Of a DNA stretch of 64,000 bases, positions 7,725 to 16,146 are shown one piece after another. The stretch is taken from NCBI GenBank assembly GCA_030434875.1, contig JAUISW010000001.1, forward strand, positions 310,001 through 374,000, read 5' to 3'. Source of the DNA: Lachnospiraceae bacterium C1.1. GTDB taxonomy: Bacteria > Bacillota > Clostridia > Lachnospirales > Lachnospiraceae. The position numbers were made by a program, and so were the translations under genes. How positions within the stretch are numbered: position 1 is the stretch's first letter; each line of letters begins with the position of its first letter. Below the pieces are notes generated by a model. It ran no database searches. It was given only the letters and a program-made list of their open reading frames with translations, and was not told the DNA's origin.

Positions 7725-9419
7725 ATGAGTTCAAAAATTAAAAATGCCGGAATGAAGGCAAAGGAGCTGCTATCTGAGCGCTTTGTTAAGGAAACGCTTG
7801 CAATTTACCTTTTTTTCATGTTTGTGATCTATCCGCTTTATTATCAGGATAAGTATTTTAATATGGGAGAGGCTAAATGGAGCTTTTTTAAGACAGTAAC
7901 TTACTTTTGGTCAAATGAAGAAGGTCAGTTTTTATTTCCGGGAATATTATTATTCCTGATGGCGTTTTTTTGCTGGTTTGTCTATGATATATTCAGAGTC
8001 AACAGGGCAAAAGAATGGTTTGATTTAAAAAAGATGTCTTTGACGGATGCTTTTGTGATCGGATATTTTGTATTCTGTCTGATATCATCAATCCTTACAC
8101 CGTATAAGAATCTTCCGGAACAGTCTGGAAGTGTTCTTGAGCCTGTTCAGTACAATGTCCTTGGAGGATATGCCGGCTGGTATATGGGACTGGTGGCTCA
8201 GATCGCTTTTGTCTTGATCTATTATTTTGTATCAAGATTCTGGAGATGGGATTCGCTTATGATGGTATTGTATCTTTCGGCTGCATCCCTGGTATTTCTT
8301 TTTGGAGTCCTAAACAGATTCATGATCGATCCGCTTGGAATGTATACAGATCTTGATGCCAATTATATTTCACAGTTTTTATCGACATTAGGACAGGCAA
8401 CGTGGTATTCAAGTTATGTTGTTCAGCTGTTTCCGATAGGATTATTTATTTATTGGTATTCAGAGAGAGCGTGGGTCAGAAAACTCAGTTTTGCATATAC
8501 GGCACTTGGCTCTATGACCTTGATAACACAGGGATCAGATAGTGCATTTTATGCAATCGCAGCAATAATCTCAACATTGTTCTTCTTTTCATTTATGGAG
8601 AATAAATATATCCTTAGATGGCTTGAGGCTGTTCTTATTATGCTTTTATCCTGGAGAGTTATAGGATTTTTACAGATGGCATTTCCGGAACAGGCGGTTG
8701 ATGCCGGTACTCTTATGAATTTTGGATCAAAGAATCCGCTGCTCTGGATTTTAATAATCGCATTGACAGTTGTATATTATTTTGCAAGGAAGGCTGATAA
8801 AGAAGGAAAACTTGATATAAATAATCTTTTGATCATCAGAAAGATCTATTTTGCAGTACTTATAATCGGAATTGTCGGCGGAATAATATATATCATATTA
8901 AATACAAATGGTCTGCTTCCAGAAAGCTTGTCCAGCGATAACTGGTATCTTCTGTTCAATGATAAATGGGGATCTGACCGAGGCGGATCATGGAGAGTTA
9001 CTGTAGATTCCGTATTCAAGACAATAACTGATGATCCGGTTAGATTTTTCTTTGGCGCCGGACCTGATGGTTTCTTTAACACAGTATATATTTATCATTC
9101 GGATTTCCTCTTCAAACAGTGGGGAGAAAACACGATCCTTACATGTGCTCACAATGAGTTTCTGACACAGATCGTTAATATCGGTATCTTTGGAGGAATA
9201 GCTTATACAGGTATATTTATCAGCGCTATTGTACGCTTTGGTAAAAAGGCGTCCCAGCATCCTGAAACAATAGCTGCGATCATGTGCATCACAGCCTACA
9301 TGGCACACAATTTCTTCTGCTATCAGCAGATAATCTGCACACCGGTAATATTTATCATAATCGGTGCTGGAGAATGTCTTTCAAGAGTGGGAAGAAAAGC
9401 TATATGGGAAACAGAGTAA
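7725..9419 (+). CDS. O-antigen ligase/polymerase (Wzy_C)-like membrane protein, copy A
   Basis: This 564-aa integral membrane protein has about a dozen hydrophobic segments. A long loop near residues 395-470 ends in the H-N-E-[FW]-L-T-x(6)-G-x-x-G-G motif (about 478-492) typical of Wzy_C O-antigen ligases and polymerases, which join undecaprenyl-linked glycan chains outside the membrane. The final segment has a striking Y-M-A-H-N-F-F-C-Y-Q-Q-I-I-C-T-P. A clear paralog is at 56604-58292, sharing the opening MGEAKW..FFK, GY[AS]GW[YH]MGL and the closing motif. UDP-galactopyranose mutase follows by 14 nt, so a galactofuranose-containing surface glycan is plausible. The substrate cannot be read from sequence. 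Confidence 0.7.
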   Translation: MSSKIKNAGMKAKELLSERFVKETLAIYLFFMFVIYPLYYQDKYFNMGEAKWSFFKTVTYFWSNEEGQFLFPGILLFLMAFFCWFVYDIFRVNRAKEWFDLKKMSLTDAFVIGYFVFCLISSILTPYKNLPEQSGSVLEPVQYNVLGGYAGWYMGLVAQIAFVLIYYFVSRFWRWDSLMMVLYLSAASLVFLFGVLNRFMIDPLGMYTDLDANYISQFLSTLGQATWYSSYVVQLFPIGLFIYWYSERAWVRKLSFAYTALGSMTLITQGSDSAFYAIAAIISTLFFFSFMENKYILRWLEAVLIMLLSWRVIGFLQMAFPEQAVDAGTLMNFGSKNPLLWILIIALTVVYYFARKADKEGKLDINNLLIIRKIYFAVLIIGIVGGIIYIILNTNGLLPESLSSDNWYLLFNDKWGSDRGGSWRVTVDSVFKTITDDPVRFFFGAGPDGFFNTVYIYHSDFLFKQWGENTILTCAHNEFLTQIVNIGIFGGIAYTGIFISAIVRFGKKASQHPETIAAIMCITAYMAHNFFCYQQIICTPVIFIIIGAGECLSRVGRKAIWETE

Positions 9420-9433
9420 GGAGATAAAAACTT

Positions 9434-10555
9434 ATGTATGATTATTTAATTGTTGGTGCTGGACTATATGGTGCCGTTTTTGCAGCCGAGGCCGCAAAAA
9501 AGAATAAAAAATGTCTTGTAATAGATAAAAGAAACCATACGGCAGGAAATATATATACAGAGAATGTATACGGAATAAATGTTCATAGATATGGTGCGCA
9601 TATCTTTCATACCGACAGTAAAGAAGCATGGGATTATGTAAATAGCTATGCGGAATTTAACCGTTATACCAATTCACCTGTAGCACGTTATAAGGATGAA
9701 CTTTATAATCTGCCTTTCAATATGAATACTTTCCATCAGCTTTGGGGAGTGATCAGCCCGGAAGAGGCCAGGGCAGAGATAGCAAGACAGACTGCGGAAG
9801 CAGCAGAGTCGATCAAAGAGCCAAAAAATCTGGAAGAACAGGCCTTGCTTCTTGCAGGTAAAGATATTTATGAGAAACTTATAAAAGGTTATACAGAAAA
9901 ACAGTGGGGCAGAAGAGCAGCAGAGCTTCCGGCATTTATCATTAAGAGACTTCCTTTCAGATTTATCTATGATAATAATTATTTTAATGATAAATATCAG
10001 GGAATCCCTGTTGGTGGATATACTGCAATGATAGATAAAATGCTTGAATCTGCTGAAGTAAGACTGGGAGAGGATTTTTTCGAAAATAAGGAAGAACTTA
10101 TGAATGATGCCTCAAATGTTATCTTTACAGGTTCTATAGATGGGTATTTTGATTACAGTTATGGTCCTCTTGAGTACAGAAGTCTTCGCTTTGAAACAGA
10201 AACACTGGATCAGGATAGTTTCCAGGGAAATGCCGTAGTTAATTATACAGAATATGAAATTCCTTATACGCGTATAATAGAGCATAAATTCTTTGAAGAG
10301 TTCGGCAATGCTCCCAGAAATTCTGAAAAAGATAAGACGGTTATTACGAGAGAATATCCGGCAGACTGGAAAAAGGGCGATGAACCTTATTATCCTGTCA
10401 ATGATGAAAAGAATAATGCATTATATGAGAAGTACAAAGAGCTTGCACAGAAAGAGAAGAAAGTATTTTTCGGAGGCAGACTTGGAAAATATAAGTATTA
10501 CGACATGGATGATATAGTTATAGATGCATTAAATGACGCAAGAACATTGATCTGA
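9434..10555 (+). CDS. glf: UDP-galactopyranose mutase
   Basis: Glf converts UDP-galactopyranose to UDP-galactofuranose, the donor for galactofuranose in surface glycans, using reduced FAD. The N-terminus has the dinucleotide-binding V-G-A-G-L-Y-G-A motif at residues 7-14 and R-N-H-T-A-G-N-I-Y, then G-A-H-I-F-H-T, all standard for the family. The YTEKQWGR segment and the C-terminal FGGRLGKYKYYDMDD are also diagnostic. Length (373 aa) is normal. It starts 14 nt after the Wzy-like gene with an AAGGAG SD and ends before a strong terminator, so the two form an operon. Confidence 0.96.
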   Translation: MYDYLIVGAGLYGAVFAAEAAKKNKKCLVIDKRNHTAGNIYTENVYGINVHRYGAHIFHTDSKEAWDYVNSYAEFNRYTNSPVARYKDELYNLPFNMNTFHQLWGVISPEEARAEIARQTAEAAESIKEPKNLEEQALLLAGKDIYEKLIKGYTEKQWGRRAAELPAFIIKRLPFRFIYDNNYFNDKYQGIPVGGYTAMIDKMLESAEVRLGEDFFENKEELMNDASNVIFTGSIDGYFDYSYGPLEYRSLRFETETLDQDSFQGNAVVNYTEYEIPYTRIIEHKFFEEFGNAPRNSEKDKTVITREYPADWKKGDEPYYPVNDEKNNALYEKYKELAQKEKKVFFGGRLGKYKYYDMDDIVIDALNDARTLI

Positions 10556-10576
10556 TATCTTTATCATATAAACCAG

Positions 10577-10610
10577 AAGGGCATTTCCTCAGAATGGAAA
10601 TGCCCTTTTT
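10577..10610 (+). terminator. Intrinsic terminator after glf
   Basis: A perfect 12-bp stem (AAGGGCATTTCC / GGAAATGCCCTT) with a 7-nt loop runs into TTTTT. Confidence 0.93.
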
Positions 10611-10847
10611 ACGTATATACAGAAATTGACTGAATGTGCTCAAGGTCTGAGTTAAGCAGGACTGTAGCCTTGTTCTTACGGTCAAAAATAAGAGGCTAAA
10701 ATTGTGTATTTTGCATATTGATTTTTGTATGCAGCAGGTGTTAATCTATAGATGTAAAAATATCTGTATTATCTGTATAATCGCTCTTGCTTTTATATAT
10801 ATTATGGAAAGCTTATTAGTGCATGGAAGCACAGAAAGGAGGAGCCG
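10611..10847. other. Intergenic stretch between glf terminator and the FliD-like gene
   Basis: No gene is visible. It holds an imperfect hairpin at 10665-10698 (TAGCC / GGCTA enclosing CTTA / TAAG) without a T-run, and a possible sigmaA promoter for the next gene: TGTAAA at 10753-10758, 17 nt spacer, TATAAT at 10776-10781. The -35 is poor. No sigma28 box is seen here, although the next gene looks flagellar. Confidence 0.4.
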
Positions 10848-12161
10848 ATGTCTGCGTTTGCGTTGTCTAATATCTATAGCAATTATTTGACTACATATGG
10901 CAGCAATCATGTTAGATCCGGACGGTTTGATTCCCATAAGAAAACAGAGCTTAAGGAAATCTACAATACAATAGTTAAACAGTCGGAAGATGCTCCTCTT
11001 TATTTCCTTGATACGAGCGGAGCGTCTCAGAAGTATGCAGTCAGTCTTAAAGAAGATGCAAGAGATCTCAAGAAGGCTATATCATCACTTACTCCGGATT
11101 ATTCATCAAGTATACTCGACCAAAAAATAGCATCATCAGACAACGAAGATGCTGTTGAAGCCCGCTATGTGGGTAACGTTTCCGGACAGGGTGAAAATAG
11201 TCTGGATACATCCTTTGATATAAGTGTTACTGAGCTTGCATCGGGACAGGTGAATATGGGAAGATATCTTCCAAACTCACCAACAAAGCTGGAAAGCGGG
11301 ACGTATTCATTTGACATGGACGTAAATGGCACAGACTATGAATTTCAGTTTGCAATTGGAATTGGTGATACTAACAGCTTTATTCAAAACAGGATCGCAA
11401 GGCTTATAAATCGTTCAAATGTTGGAGTGCGTGCTGAAGTTGTTGAGTCTGAAGAAGGTTTTACTTCGTTGAGACTTGAAAGCACTTCTACAGGAAGTAA
11501 TTCTGATGCAAGGCTGAATTTTGCTATTTCTGATAATAATACAAGTAAAAAGCGCGGGGCAGTTGATTACTTTGGAATGGACAATCTTGCACATGAGCCC
11601 AGCAATGCACATTTTACAATAAACGGTGAGGAATATGAGGCATATTCCAATACTTTTACCCTAGATGACTCTTTTGAAATGACATTAAAGACTGTTACCG
11701 GCGAGGGTCAGGATGTACATATAGGTCTTAAGCCTAACCTTGAGGCTCTTACATATAATATCAACCATCTTGCGGGTGCTTATAATGATTTTATAAAAAG
11801 GGCTGCTGAATATACGGAAAATTATGGTCAGTCGGATAAGATCATGACTGAAATGAACCGCCTGAGCAGAAACTTCTACCGTCCGTTAAGTGAGGTTGGA
11901 CTTGATATGATGTCTGACGGTACGATACAGGTAAATAATGAGGTGCTTACGGAAAGTGCATCTGAGGATGATCCTGAGAACAGCCTATGGGCTATAAAGG
12001 ACTTTACATCTGCGATAATTTCTAAGTCTGATGATATAAGTCTTAATCCTATGAACTATACAAAGCAGAAGCTTGTAGCATACAAAAAACCGGGCGGAAA
12101 CTTTCCTAATCCATATATGACAAGCATGTATTCCGGAATGCTCTTTACAGGTTTTTGCTAA
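10848..12161 (+). CDS. FliD-like flagellar cap-related protein
   Basis: Residues 85-140 carry the FliD signature: a 'SS-x-D-x-x-A-x-x-A-R-Y-V-G-N-V-S-G-x-G' turn, then S-F-D-I-S-V-T-E-L-A-S-G-Q. A domain with G-x-Y-S-F and an 'FQF..G..DTNSFIQNRIARLINRS' helix follows, also seen in FliD. FliD caps the growing filament. This 437-aa copy is divergent: it lacks the usual N-terminal G-L-x-S-G-[IL]-D helix and ends in an unusual N-P-Y-M-T-x-M-Y-S-G-M-L-F-T-G-F-C tail ending in Cys. It stands alone between terminators, not in the flagellar operon, with a GGAGG SD at 10838-10842. It could be a cap variant or a cap-derived surface protein. Confidence 0.65.
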   Translation: MSAFALSNIYSNYLTTYGSNHVRSGRFDSHKKTELKEIYNTIVKQSEDAPLYFLDTSGASQKYAVSLKEDARDLKKAISSLTPDYSSSILDQKIASSDNEDAVEARYVGNVSGQGENSLDTSFDISVTELASGQVNMGRYLPNSPTKLESGTYSFDMDVNGTDYEFQFAIGIGDTNSFIQNRIARLINRSNVGVRAEVVESEEGFTSLRLESTSTGSNSDARLNFAISDNNTSKKRGAVDYFGMDNLAHEPSNAHFTINGEEYEAYSNTFTLDDSFEMTLKTVTGEGQDVHIGLKPNLEALTYNINHLAGAYNDFIKRAAEYTENYGQSDKIMTEMNRLSRNFYRPLSEVGLDMMSDGTIQVNNEVLTESASEDDPENSLWAIKDFTSAIISKSDDISLNPMNYTKQKLVAYKKPGGNFPNPYMTSMYSGMLFTGFC

Positions 12162-12206
12162 AAAATATATAAGGAAGAAATTTTGTTTGGAAATTCAATA
12201 ATAAAT

Positions 12207-12248
12207 CCGGCAGCATAAGGTAGATCTACTGGCTGCCGGTGTTTTTTT
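12207..12248 (+). terminator. Intrinsic terminator after the FliD-like gene
   Basis: An 8-bp stem CCGGCAGC / GCTGCCGG encloses a second palindrome (GTAGATCTAC) and is followed by TGTTTTTTT. Confidence 0.88.
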
Positions 12249-12349
12249 ATTGCTATGTTATATCTTTTGGCAACTTTATTGCAGTAAATGTAGATTCCTG
12301 TAAAAAAATAAAGTTATCAAAATATATATTTTTACATAAAAAAATTGCA

Positions 12350-12378
12350 TTGACTGTCAAAGATTTTTATGATATATT
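12350..12378 (+). promoter_or_regulatory. SigmaA promoter of the rpmG-secE-nusG operon
   Basis: TTGACT (12350-12355), a 17-nt spacer and TATATT (12373-12378). It lies about 130 nt before rpmG, and no other good promoter is seen between the upstream terminator and rpmG. Transcription would begin near 12385. Confidence 0.75.
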
Positions 12379-12387
12379 GTGTAGGCG

Positions 12388-12408
12388 AGAGGCAGAGCCT
12401 CTTTTTTT
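12388..12408 (+). terminator. Terminator-like hairpin at the very 5' end of the rpmG transcript
   Basis: AGAGGC-AGA-GCCTCT forms a 6-bp stem with a 3-nt loop, followed directly by seven T. It begins only a few bases after the predicted transcription start. It looks like an attenuator or a start-site stabiliser; as the terminator of an upstream gene it would be redundant, since one is already at 12207-12248. Confidence 0.55.
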
Positions 12409-12504
12409 AGTGCACGCACTTTATTCGCCTGCAATTGAGCGGCAGCGCGTATACAGCAGCGGTACAATGCAAATTTATTTGATCATTGGAGGAATATTAA
12501 CATC

Positions 12505-12654
12505 ATGCGTACAAGAGTAACACTTGCCTGCACAGAGTGCAAGAATCGTAACTACAACACAACAAAAGACAAGAAGACCCATCCTGAAAGAATGGAAATC
12601 AAGAAGTATTGCAAATTCTGCAAGACTCACACACTTCACAAAGAGACCAAGTAA
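12505..12654 (+). CDS. rpmG: 50S ribosomal protein L33 (zinc-binding form)
   Basis: A 49-aa ORF starts [17 protein letters not shown] and ends in HTLHKETK, the standard L33 sequence. It has both Cys pairs (C9-x-x-C12 and C36-x-x-C39), so it is the zinc-containing C+ form; the zinc-free paralog is used under zinc limitation in some Firmicutes. An SD GGAGGA lies at 12488-12493, 11 nt ahead. L33 is a small large-subunit protein near the E site. It is followed by secE and nusG, the conserved Firmicute order. Confidence 0.96.
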   Translation: MRTRVTLACTECKNRNYNTTKDKKTHPERMEIKKYCKFCKTHTLHKETK

Positions 12655-12685
12655 TTTATTCTGACGGAAAGATGAGGTTTTAACA

Positions 12686-12928
12686 ATGGCTGATTCAGAG
12701 AACACAGCAGTTTCCGCTTCCAAGAAGGAAAGTGCTAAAGCTTCAAACTCATCCAAGCCTTCTTTTTTTGACGGCGTTAGGGTTGAGTTCAAAAAAATCA
12801 TCTGGCCTGACAAACCAACACTTATAAAGCAGACAACAGCGGTAGTTATTGTTTCCGTTATAGTCGGAGCTCTTATTGCTGTCATAGACAGGGCAGTACT
12901 TTACGGCGTCGACATGCTTGTTAAATAA
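12686..12928 (+). CDS. secE: Preprotein translocase subunit SecE
   Basis: This 80-aa protein has a hydrophilic N-terminal 30 residues, the conserved amphipathic segment F-F-D-G-V-R-V-E-F-K-K-I-I-W-P (about 26-41) and a single membrane helix at about 52-77, the short Gram-positive SecE layout. SecE clamps SecY in the translocon. Its place between rpmG and nusG confirms it. Confidence 0.95.
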   Translation: MADSENTAVSASKKESAKASNSSKPSFFDGVRVEFKKIIWPDKPTLIKQTTAVVIVSVIVGALIAVIDRAVLYGVDMLVK

Positions 12929-12948
12929 TATGAGGTGAAAGGATATCT

Positions 12949-13473
12949 ATGTCAGAAGAACAGGCTCAGTGGTATGTAGTTCATACTTATTCGGGATATG
13001 AGAACAAAGTCAAGGCAAACCTGGATAAGACAATTGAAAACCGAAATCTTCAGGAATCCATACTTGAAGTCAGAGTACCGACTCAGACAGTAACAGAAGT
13101 CAGAGCTAACGGACAGCATAAGTCAGTTGAAAGAAAGCTCTTCCCTGGATACGTTCTCATTCATATGATCATGAATGATGACACATGGTATGTTGTCAGA
13201 AATACCCGGGGTGTTACCGGATTCGTAGGACCGGGAAGTAAGCCGGTTCCGCTTACAGATGAAGAAATGAAGCCTTTAGGTATTCATACGGATACTATGA
13301 AGGTTGACTTTGATCTTGGTGACAAGGTAGCAGTTGTTGCCGGAGTATGGAAAGATACGGTTGGAATAATCAGCAGGATGGATATGAACAAGGCAACTGC
13401 AACAATAACAGTTGAACTTTTTGGAAGAGAGACTCCTGTTGAAATAAGCTTTGACGAGATTTCAAAACTTTAA
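12949..13473 (+). CDS. nusG: Transcription termination/antitermination factor NusG
   Basis: The NGN domain begins AQWYVVHTYSGYENKVK at residue 6 and the KOW domain lies at about 120-172 (G-D-K-V-A-V-V-A-G-V-W-K-D-T-V-G-I-I). At 174 aa it has normal length. NusG rides on RNA polymerase, suppresses or enhances pausing and links to ribosomes or Rho. SD GGTGAAAGG-like sequence sits about 6-14 nt ahead. It lies 20 nt after secE. Confidence 0.97.
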   Translation: MSEEQAQWYVVHTYSGYENKVKANLDKTIENRNLQESILEVRVPTQTVTEVRANGQHKSVERKLFPGYVLIHMIMNDDTWYVVRNTRGVTGFVGPGSKPVPLTDEEMKPLGIHTDTMKVDFDLGDKVAVVAGVWKDTVGIISRMDMNKATATITVELFGRETPVEISFDEISKL

Positions 13474-13479
13474 AAAGCT

Positions 13480-13508
13480 TTGACGAACGGAACAAACTGT
13501 GATATAGT
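13480..13508 (+). promoter_or_regulatory. SigmaA promoter for rplK-rplA
   Basis: TTGACG (13480-13485), 17-nt spacer and TATAGT (13503-13508) begin just after the nusG stop. This gives rplKA an internal promoter and a leader of about 105 nt. The leader is GC-rich for this region (a GGGAGGGATGAACTCCGCCC segment near 13551-13570) and may carry the L1 autoregulatory site, which I could not delimit. Confidence 0.75.
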
Positions 13509-13620
13509 AGCTAATTGTTGCTATATAAAGCACAGTTTGAGATAGAGTGGGAGGGATGAACTCCGCCCGCGCAACCACTAAACGGCTGATTTCAGTCGAA
13601 ATAATACAAGGAGGGCCATT

Positions 13621-14046
13621 ATGGCTAAGAAAGTAGAAGGATACATCAAATTACAGATTCAAGCCGGCAAAGCAACACCAGCACCGCCGGTAGGTCCCGC
13701 ATTAGGACAGCATGGCGTAAACATTGTTGAGTTTACAAAGCAGTTCAACGCGAGAACAGCAGATAAGGGTGACAACATCATCCCTGTTGTAATTACAGTT
13801 TACACAGACAGAAGTTTTTCGTTTATCACAAAAACTCCTCCTGCAGCAGGTCTTATTAAGAAAGCCTGCAAGATTCAGAAGGCTTCAGGCGTTCCGAATA
13901 AGCAGAAGGTAGCTACTCTTTCAAAGGCAGATCTTCAGAGCATTGCTGAATTGAAGATGCCTGACCTCAATGCAGCTTCTCTTGAGGCAGCTATGAGCAT
14001 GATTGCCGGCACTGCAAGATCAATGGGTGTCGAGGTAGAACAGTAA
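13621..14046 (+). CDS. rplK: 50S ribosomal protein L11
   Basis: The 141-aa protein has the L11 signature: [23 protein letters not shown] at about 11-33, and the C-terminal rRNA-binding domain ending in [12 protein letters not shown]11 binds 23S rRNA at the GTPase-associated centre and is needed for stringent-response sensing. It has a strong AAGGAGG SD and is followed 14 nt later by rplA. Confidence 0.98.
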   Translation: MAKKVEGYIKLQIQAGKATPAPPVGPALGQHGVNIVEFTKQFNARTADKGDNIIPVVITVYTDRSFSFITKTPPAAGLIKKACKIQKASGVPNKQKVATLSKADLQSIAELKMPDLNAASLEAAMSMIAGTARSMGVEVEQ

Positions 14047-14060
14047 GGAGGAGCTGACAA

Positions 14061-14750
14061 ATGAAACACGGAAAGAAATATGTTGAGGCAGCTAAAAACA
14101 TCGAGCGCGCTAAGCAGTATGAGCCCGCTGAGGCTATGGAGCTTGTAAAGAAAGCTGCAACAGCTAAATTTGATGAAACAATAGAAGTTCACATTAGAAC
14201 TGGCTGTGACGGTCGTCACGCTGACCAGCAGGTTCGTGGTGCTGTAGTTCTCCCTCACGGTACAGGCCGTAAGGTAAGAGTTCTTGTATTCGCTAAGGGT
14301 GCAAAGCTTGACGAGGCTCAGGCAGCAGGTGCTGACTTTGTTGGAGGAGATGAGCTTATCCCGAAGATTCAGAACGATGGATGGTTCGATTTTGATGTAG
14401 TCGTTGCAACACCTGATATGATGGGTGTCGTAGGACGTTTAGGTAAAGTGCTCGGTCCTAAGGGACTTATGCCTAACCCTAAGGCTGGAACAGTTACTAT
14501 GGATGTAACCAAGGCCGTTGCTGATATTAAAGCAGGTAAGGTTGAGTACAGACTTGACAAAGCTAACATCATCCACGTACCGGTTGGAAAGGCATCATTC
14601 AGCGCAGAGCAGCTTACAGAGAACTTCAATGCTCTTATTTCTGCACTTTCAAAGGCAAGACCTTCCACACTTAAGGGTCAGTATATGAAGAGCATTTCAG
14701 TTGCTCCTACAATGGGACCTGGTGTAAAGGTTATCGCTAACAGATATTAA
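14061..14750 (+). CDS. rplA: 50S ribosomal protein L1
   Basis: This 229-aa protein begins [16 protein letters not shown] and contains the L1 core with G-K-V-E-Y-R-x-D-K and G-P-x-x-M-P-N-P-K-x-G-T-V at about 135-150. L1 forms the mobile stalk at the ribosomal E site and represses its own operon by binding the leader. Unlike the usual order, rplJ and rplL do not follow; a terminator closes the unit 22 nt after the stop. Confidence 0.98.
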   Translation: MKHGKKYVEAAKNIERAKQYEPAEAMELVKKAATAKFDETIEVHIRTGCDGRHADQQVRGAVVLPHGTGRKVRVLVFAKGAKLDEAQAAGADFVGGDELIPKIQNDGWFDFDVVVATPDMMGVVGRLGKVLGPKGLMPNPKAGTVTMDVTKAVADIKAGKVEYRLDKANIIHVPVGKASFSAEQLTENFNALISALSKARPSTLKGQYMKSISVAPTMGPGVKVIANRY

Positions 14751-14771
14751 TATTTACGCATGAATTTTTTG

Positions 14772-14806
14772 AAAAGACTTCGGTTTTCCCGAAGTCTTTT
14801 CTTTTT
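14772..14806 (+). terminator. Intrinsic terminator after rplA
   Basis: A perfect 12-bp stem AAAAGACTTCGG / CCGAAGTCTTTT with a 5-nt loop is followed by CTTTTT. Confidence 0.93.
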
Positions 14807-14834
14807 GACCATATAGATCTGATTATGATATGAT
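14805..14834 (+). promoter_or_regulatory. Possible sigmaA promoter for the CYTH gene
   Basis: TTGACC (14805-14810), an 18-nt spacer and TATGAT (14829-14834). It overlaps the T-run of the rplA terminator and lies 50 nt ahead of the CYTH gene. Confidence 0.5.
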
Positions 14835-14883
14835 AAAATAGTTAGCTTAGATTTAGACTCTGTATTCACTGTGGAGGGAGTAG

Positions 14884-15390
14884 ATGGAAAAGAACGATCA
14901 GAAAAGAACTGATTCTTTGCAAAATCGGGAAATTGAAAGAAAATGGCTTGTAAAAAAACTTCCGGAAAATCTTGAGGAATATGGATGCCTCATGATAGAG
15001 CAGGCTTATCTCTGTGCATCTCCTACAGTCAGGGTACGCAAAGAGAATGAAGAATATTATCTAACTTATAAGGGTTCAAGAAATATGCCCGGGAATAGTG
15101 CAATATCACATGAAGAGTATAACCTTCCGCTGGATGTCGATTCATATAAAAAGCTTTTGAATAAACATGACGGACGGATCATTAAAAAAAGAAGATATCT
15201 GATACCACTGGATGATGGACTCACCGCTGAGCTGGATGTATTTGAAGGTGAACTAAGCCCGCTTATGGTTGTTGAAGTGGAATTTGACACTGAGAATGAA
15301 GCGTATGAATTTGAAGGTCCTGAATGGTTTGGTGAAGATGTGTCGGAGGATTATAAATATAAAAATTCCTATCTGGCACTAGGTGAATAA
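14884..15390 (+). CDS. CYTH-domain protein (triphosphate tunnel metalloenzyme family)
   Basis: The E-x-E-x-K signature appears as E-I-E-R-K at about residues 17-21, followed by W-L-V and, further on, T-V-R-V-R and Y-Y-L-T-Y-K-G, then a later acidic strand V-V-E-V-E-F. Members fold into an eight-strand tunnel that binds triphosphates and metal: inorganic triphosphatase, thiamine triphosphatase or class IV adenylate cyclase. At 168 aa it is a stand-alone CYTH without a CHAD domain. Substrate cannot be chosen from sequence. SD GGAGGGA sits 5-11 nt ahead; a DJ-1 family gene follows by 18 nt. Confidence 0.85.
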   Translation: MEKNDQKRTDSLQNREIERKWLVKKLPENLEEYGCLMIEQAYLCASPTVRVRKENEEYYLTYKGSRNMPGNSAISHEEYNLPLDVDSYKKLLNKHDGRIIKKRRYLIPLDDGLTAELDVFEGELSPLMVVEVEFDTENEAYEFEGPEWFGEDVSEDYKYKNSYLALGE

Positions 15391-15408
15391 AAATAAAGGA
15401 GAAAGATA

Positions 15409-15960
15409 ATGAAAAAGGCAGTAGTATTTCTGGCAGATGGTTTTGAAGAAGTAGAAGCATTGACACCTATAGATATGCTCAGGCGTGCCAGTGTAGAAGT
15501 GACAACTGTTTCTATAAAGGAAAGTCTTGATATAAATGGTTCTCATAATATAGTTGTAGAGGCTGATAAGTTATTCGAAGATGTAAATTATGAAGAAATA
15601 GATATGTTCATACTTCCGGGAGGAGGTCTTGGAACAGAGAATCTTGAAAATTGTGATAAACTGGAAAAAATTTTGATAAAGGCAAATGATGATGGGAAAT
15701 TTATTTCTGCAATATGTGCAGCTCCAAGAGTTCTGGGCAAGCTTGGATTTCTTAAAGGGCATAAGGCAACGTGTTATCCCGGAAATGAGAAATATCTTGA
15801 AGGCGCCGAATATGAAGTGGATGCCGGGGCTGTAACGGATGGAAGATTTGTTACGGCAAGAGGAATGGGAACTGCCATCGAGTTTGGTTCAGCAGTCATA
15901 TCCCAGCTGCTGGGAGAAGAAAAAGCAAGAGAAATAGAAGCCCAGATTCAGTTTAGATAA
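15409..15960 (+). CDS. DJ-1/PfpI (YajL-like) family protein
   Basis: This 183-aa protein has the DJ-1 layout: D-G-F-E-E-V-E-A at about 10-17, the nucleophile elbow A-I-C-A-A-P with Cys103, and the closing A-R-G-M-G-T-A-I-E-F. The family contains protein deglycases or glyoxalases and redox-stress chaperones; the conserved Glu and Cys are both present, so it should be competent. It has a good AAAGGAG SD and follows the CYTH gene closely. The exact activity is unknown. Confidence 0.9.
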   Translation: MKKAVVFLADGFEEVEALTPIDMLRRASVEVTTVSIKESLDINGSHNIVVEADKLFEDVNYEEIDMFILPGGGLGTENLENCDKLEKILIKANDDGKFISAICAAPRVLGKLGFLKGHKATCYPGNEKYLEGAEYEVDAGAVTDGRFVTARGMGTAIEFGSAVISQLLGEEKAREIEAQIQFR

Positions 15961-16146
15961 TTTTAACTGGATATTTTATACTTGCTATGTTATACTATTT
16001 TAGTTATGACTGATAGTGTAAATGGAAGAAGTTTGCAGACTTTCGGGCAGAAAGCTGATTTAAGGACGGATTTTGCCTGCGGTTTACAAATACATACGCA
16101 AAAATCAGTAAAGAAGCAATAATACCCGTTGGAGGAAAGAAGAAAG

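Noticed and set aside
12239..12520. 93-codon plus-strand frame over the rpmG leader
   Set aside because: It contains the rpmG promoter and leader hairpin and runs into rpmG out of frame; no SD.
13935..14258. Minus-strand open frame opposite rplK/rplA
   Set aside because: It lies in highly biased ribosomal genes, has no SD and only mirrors their codon pattern.
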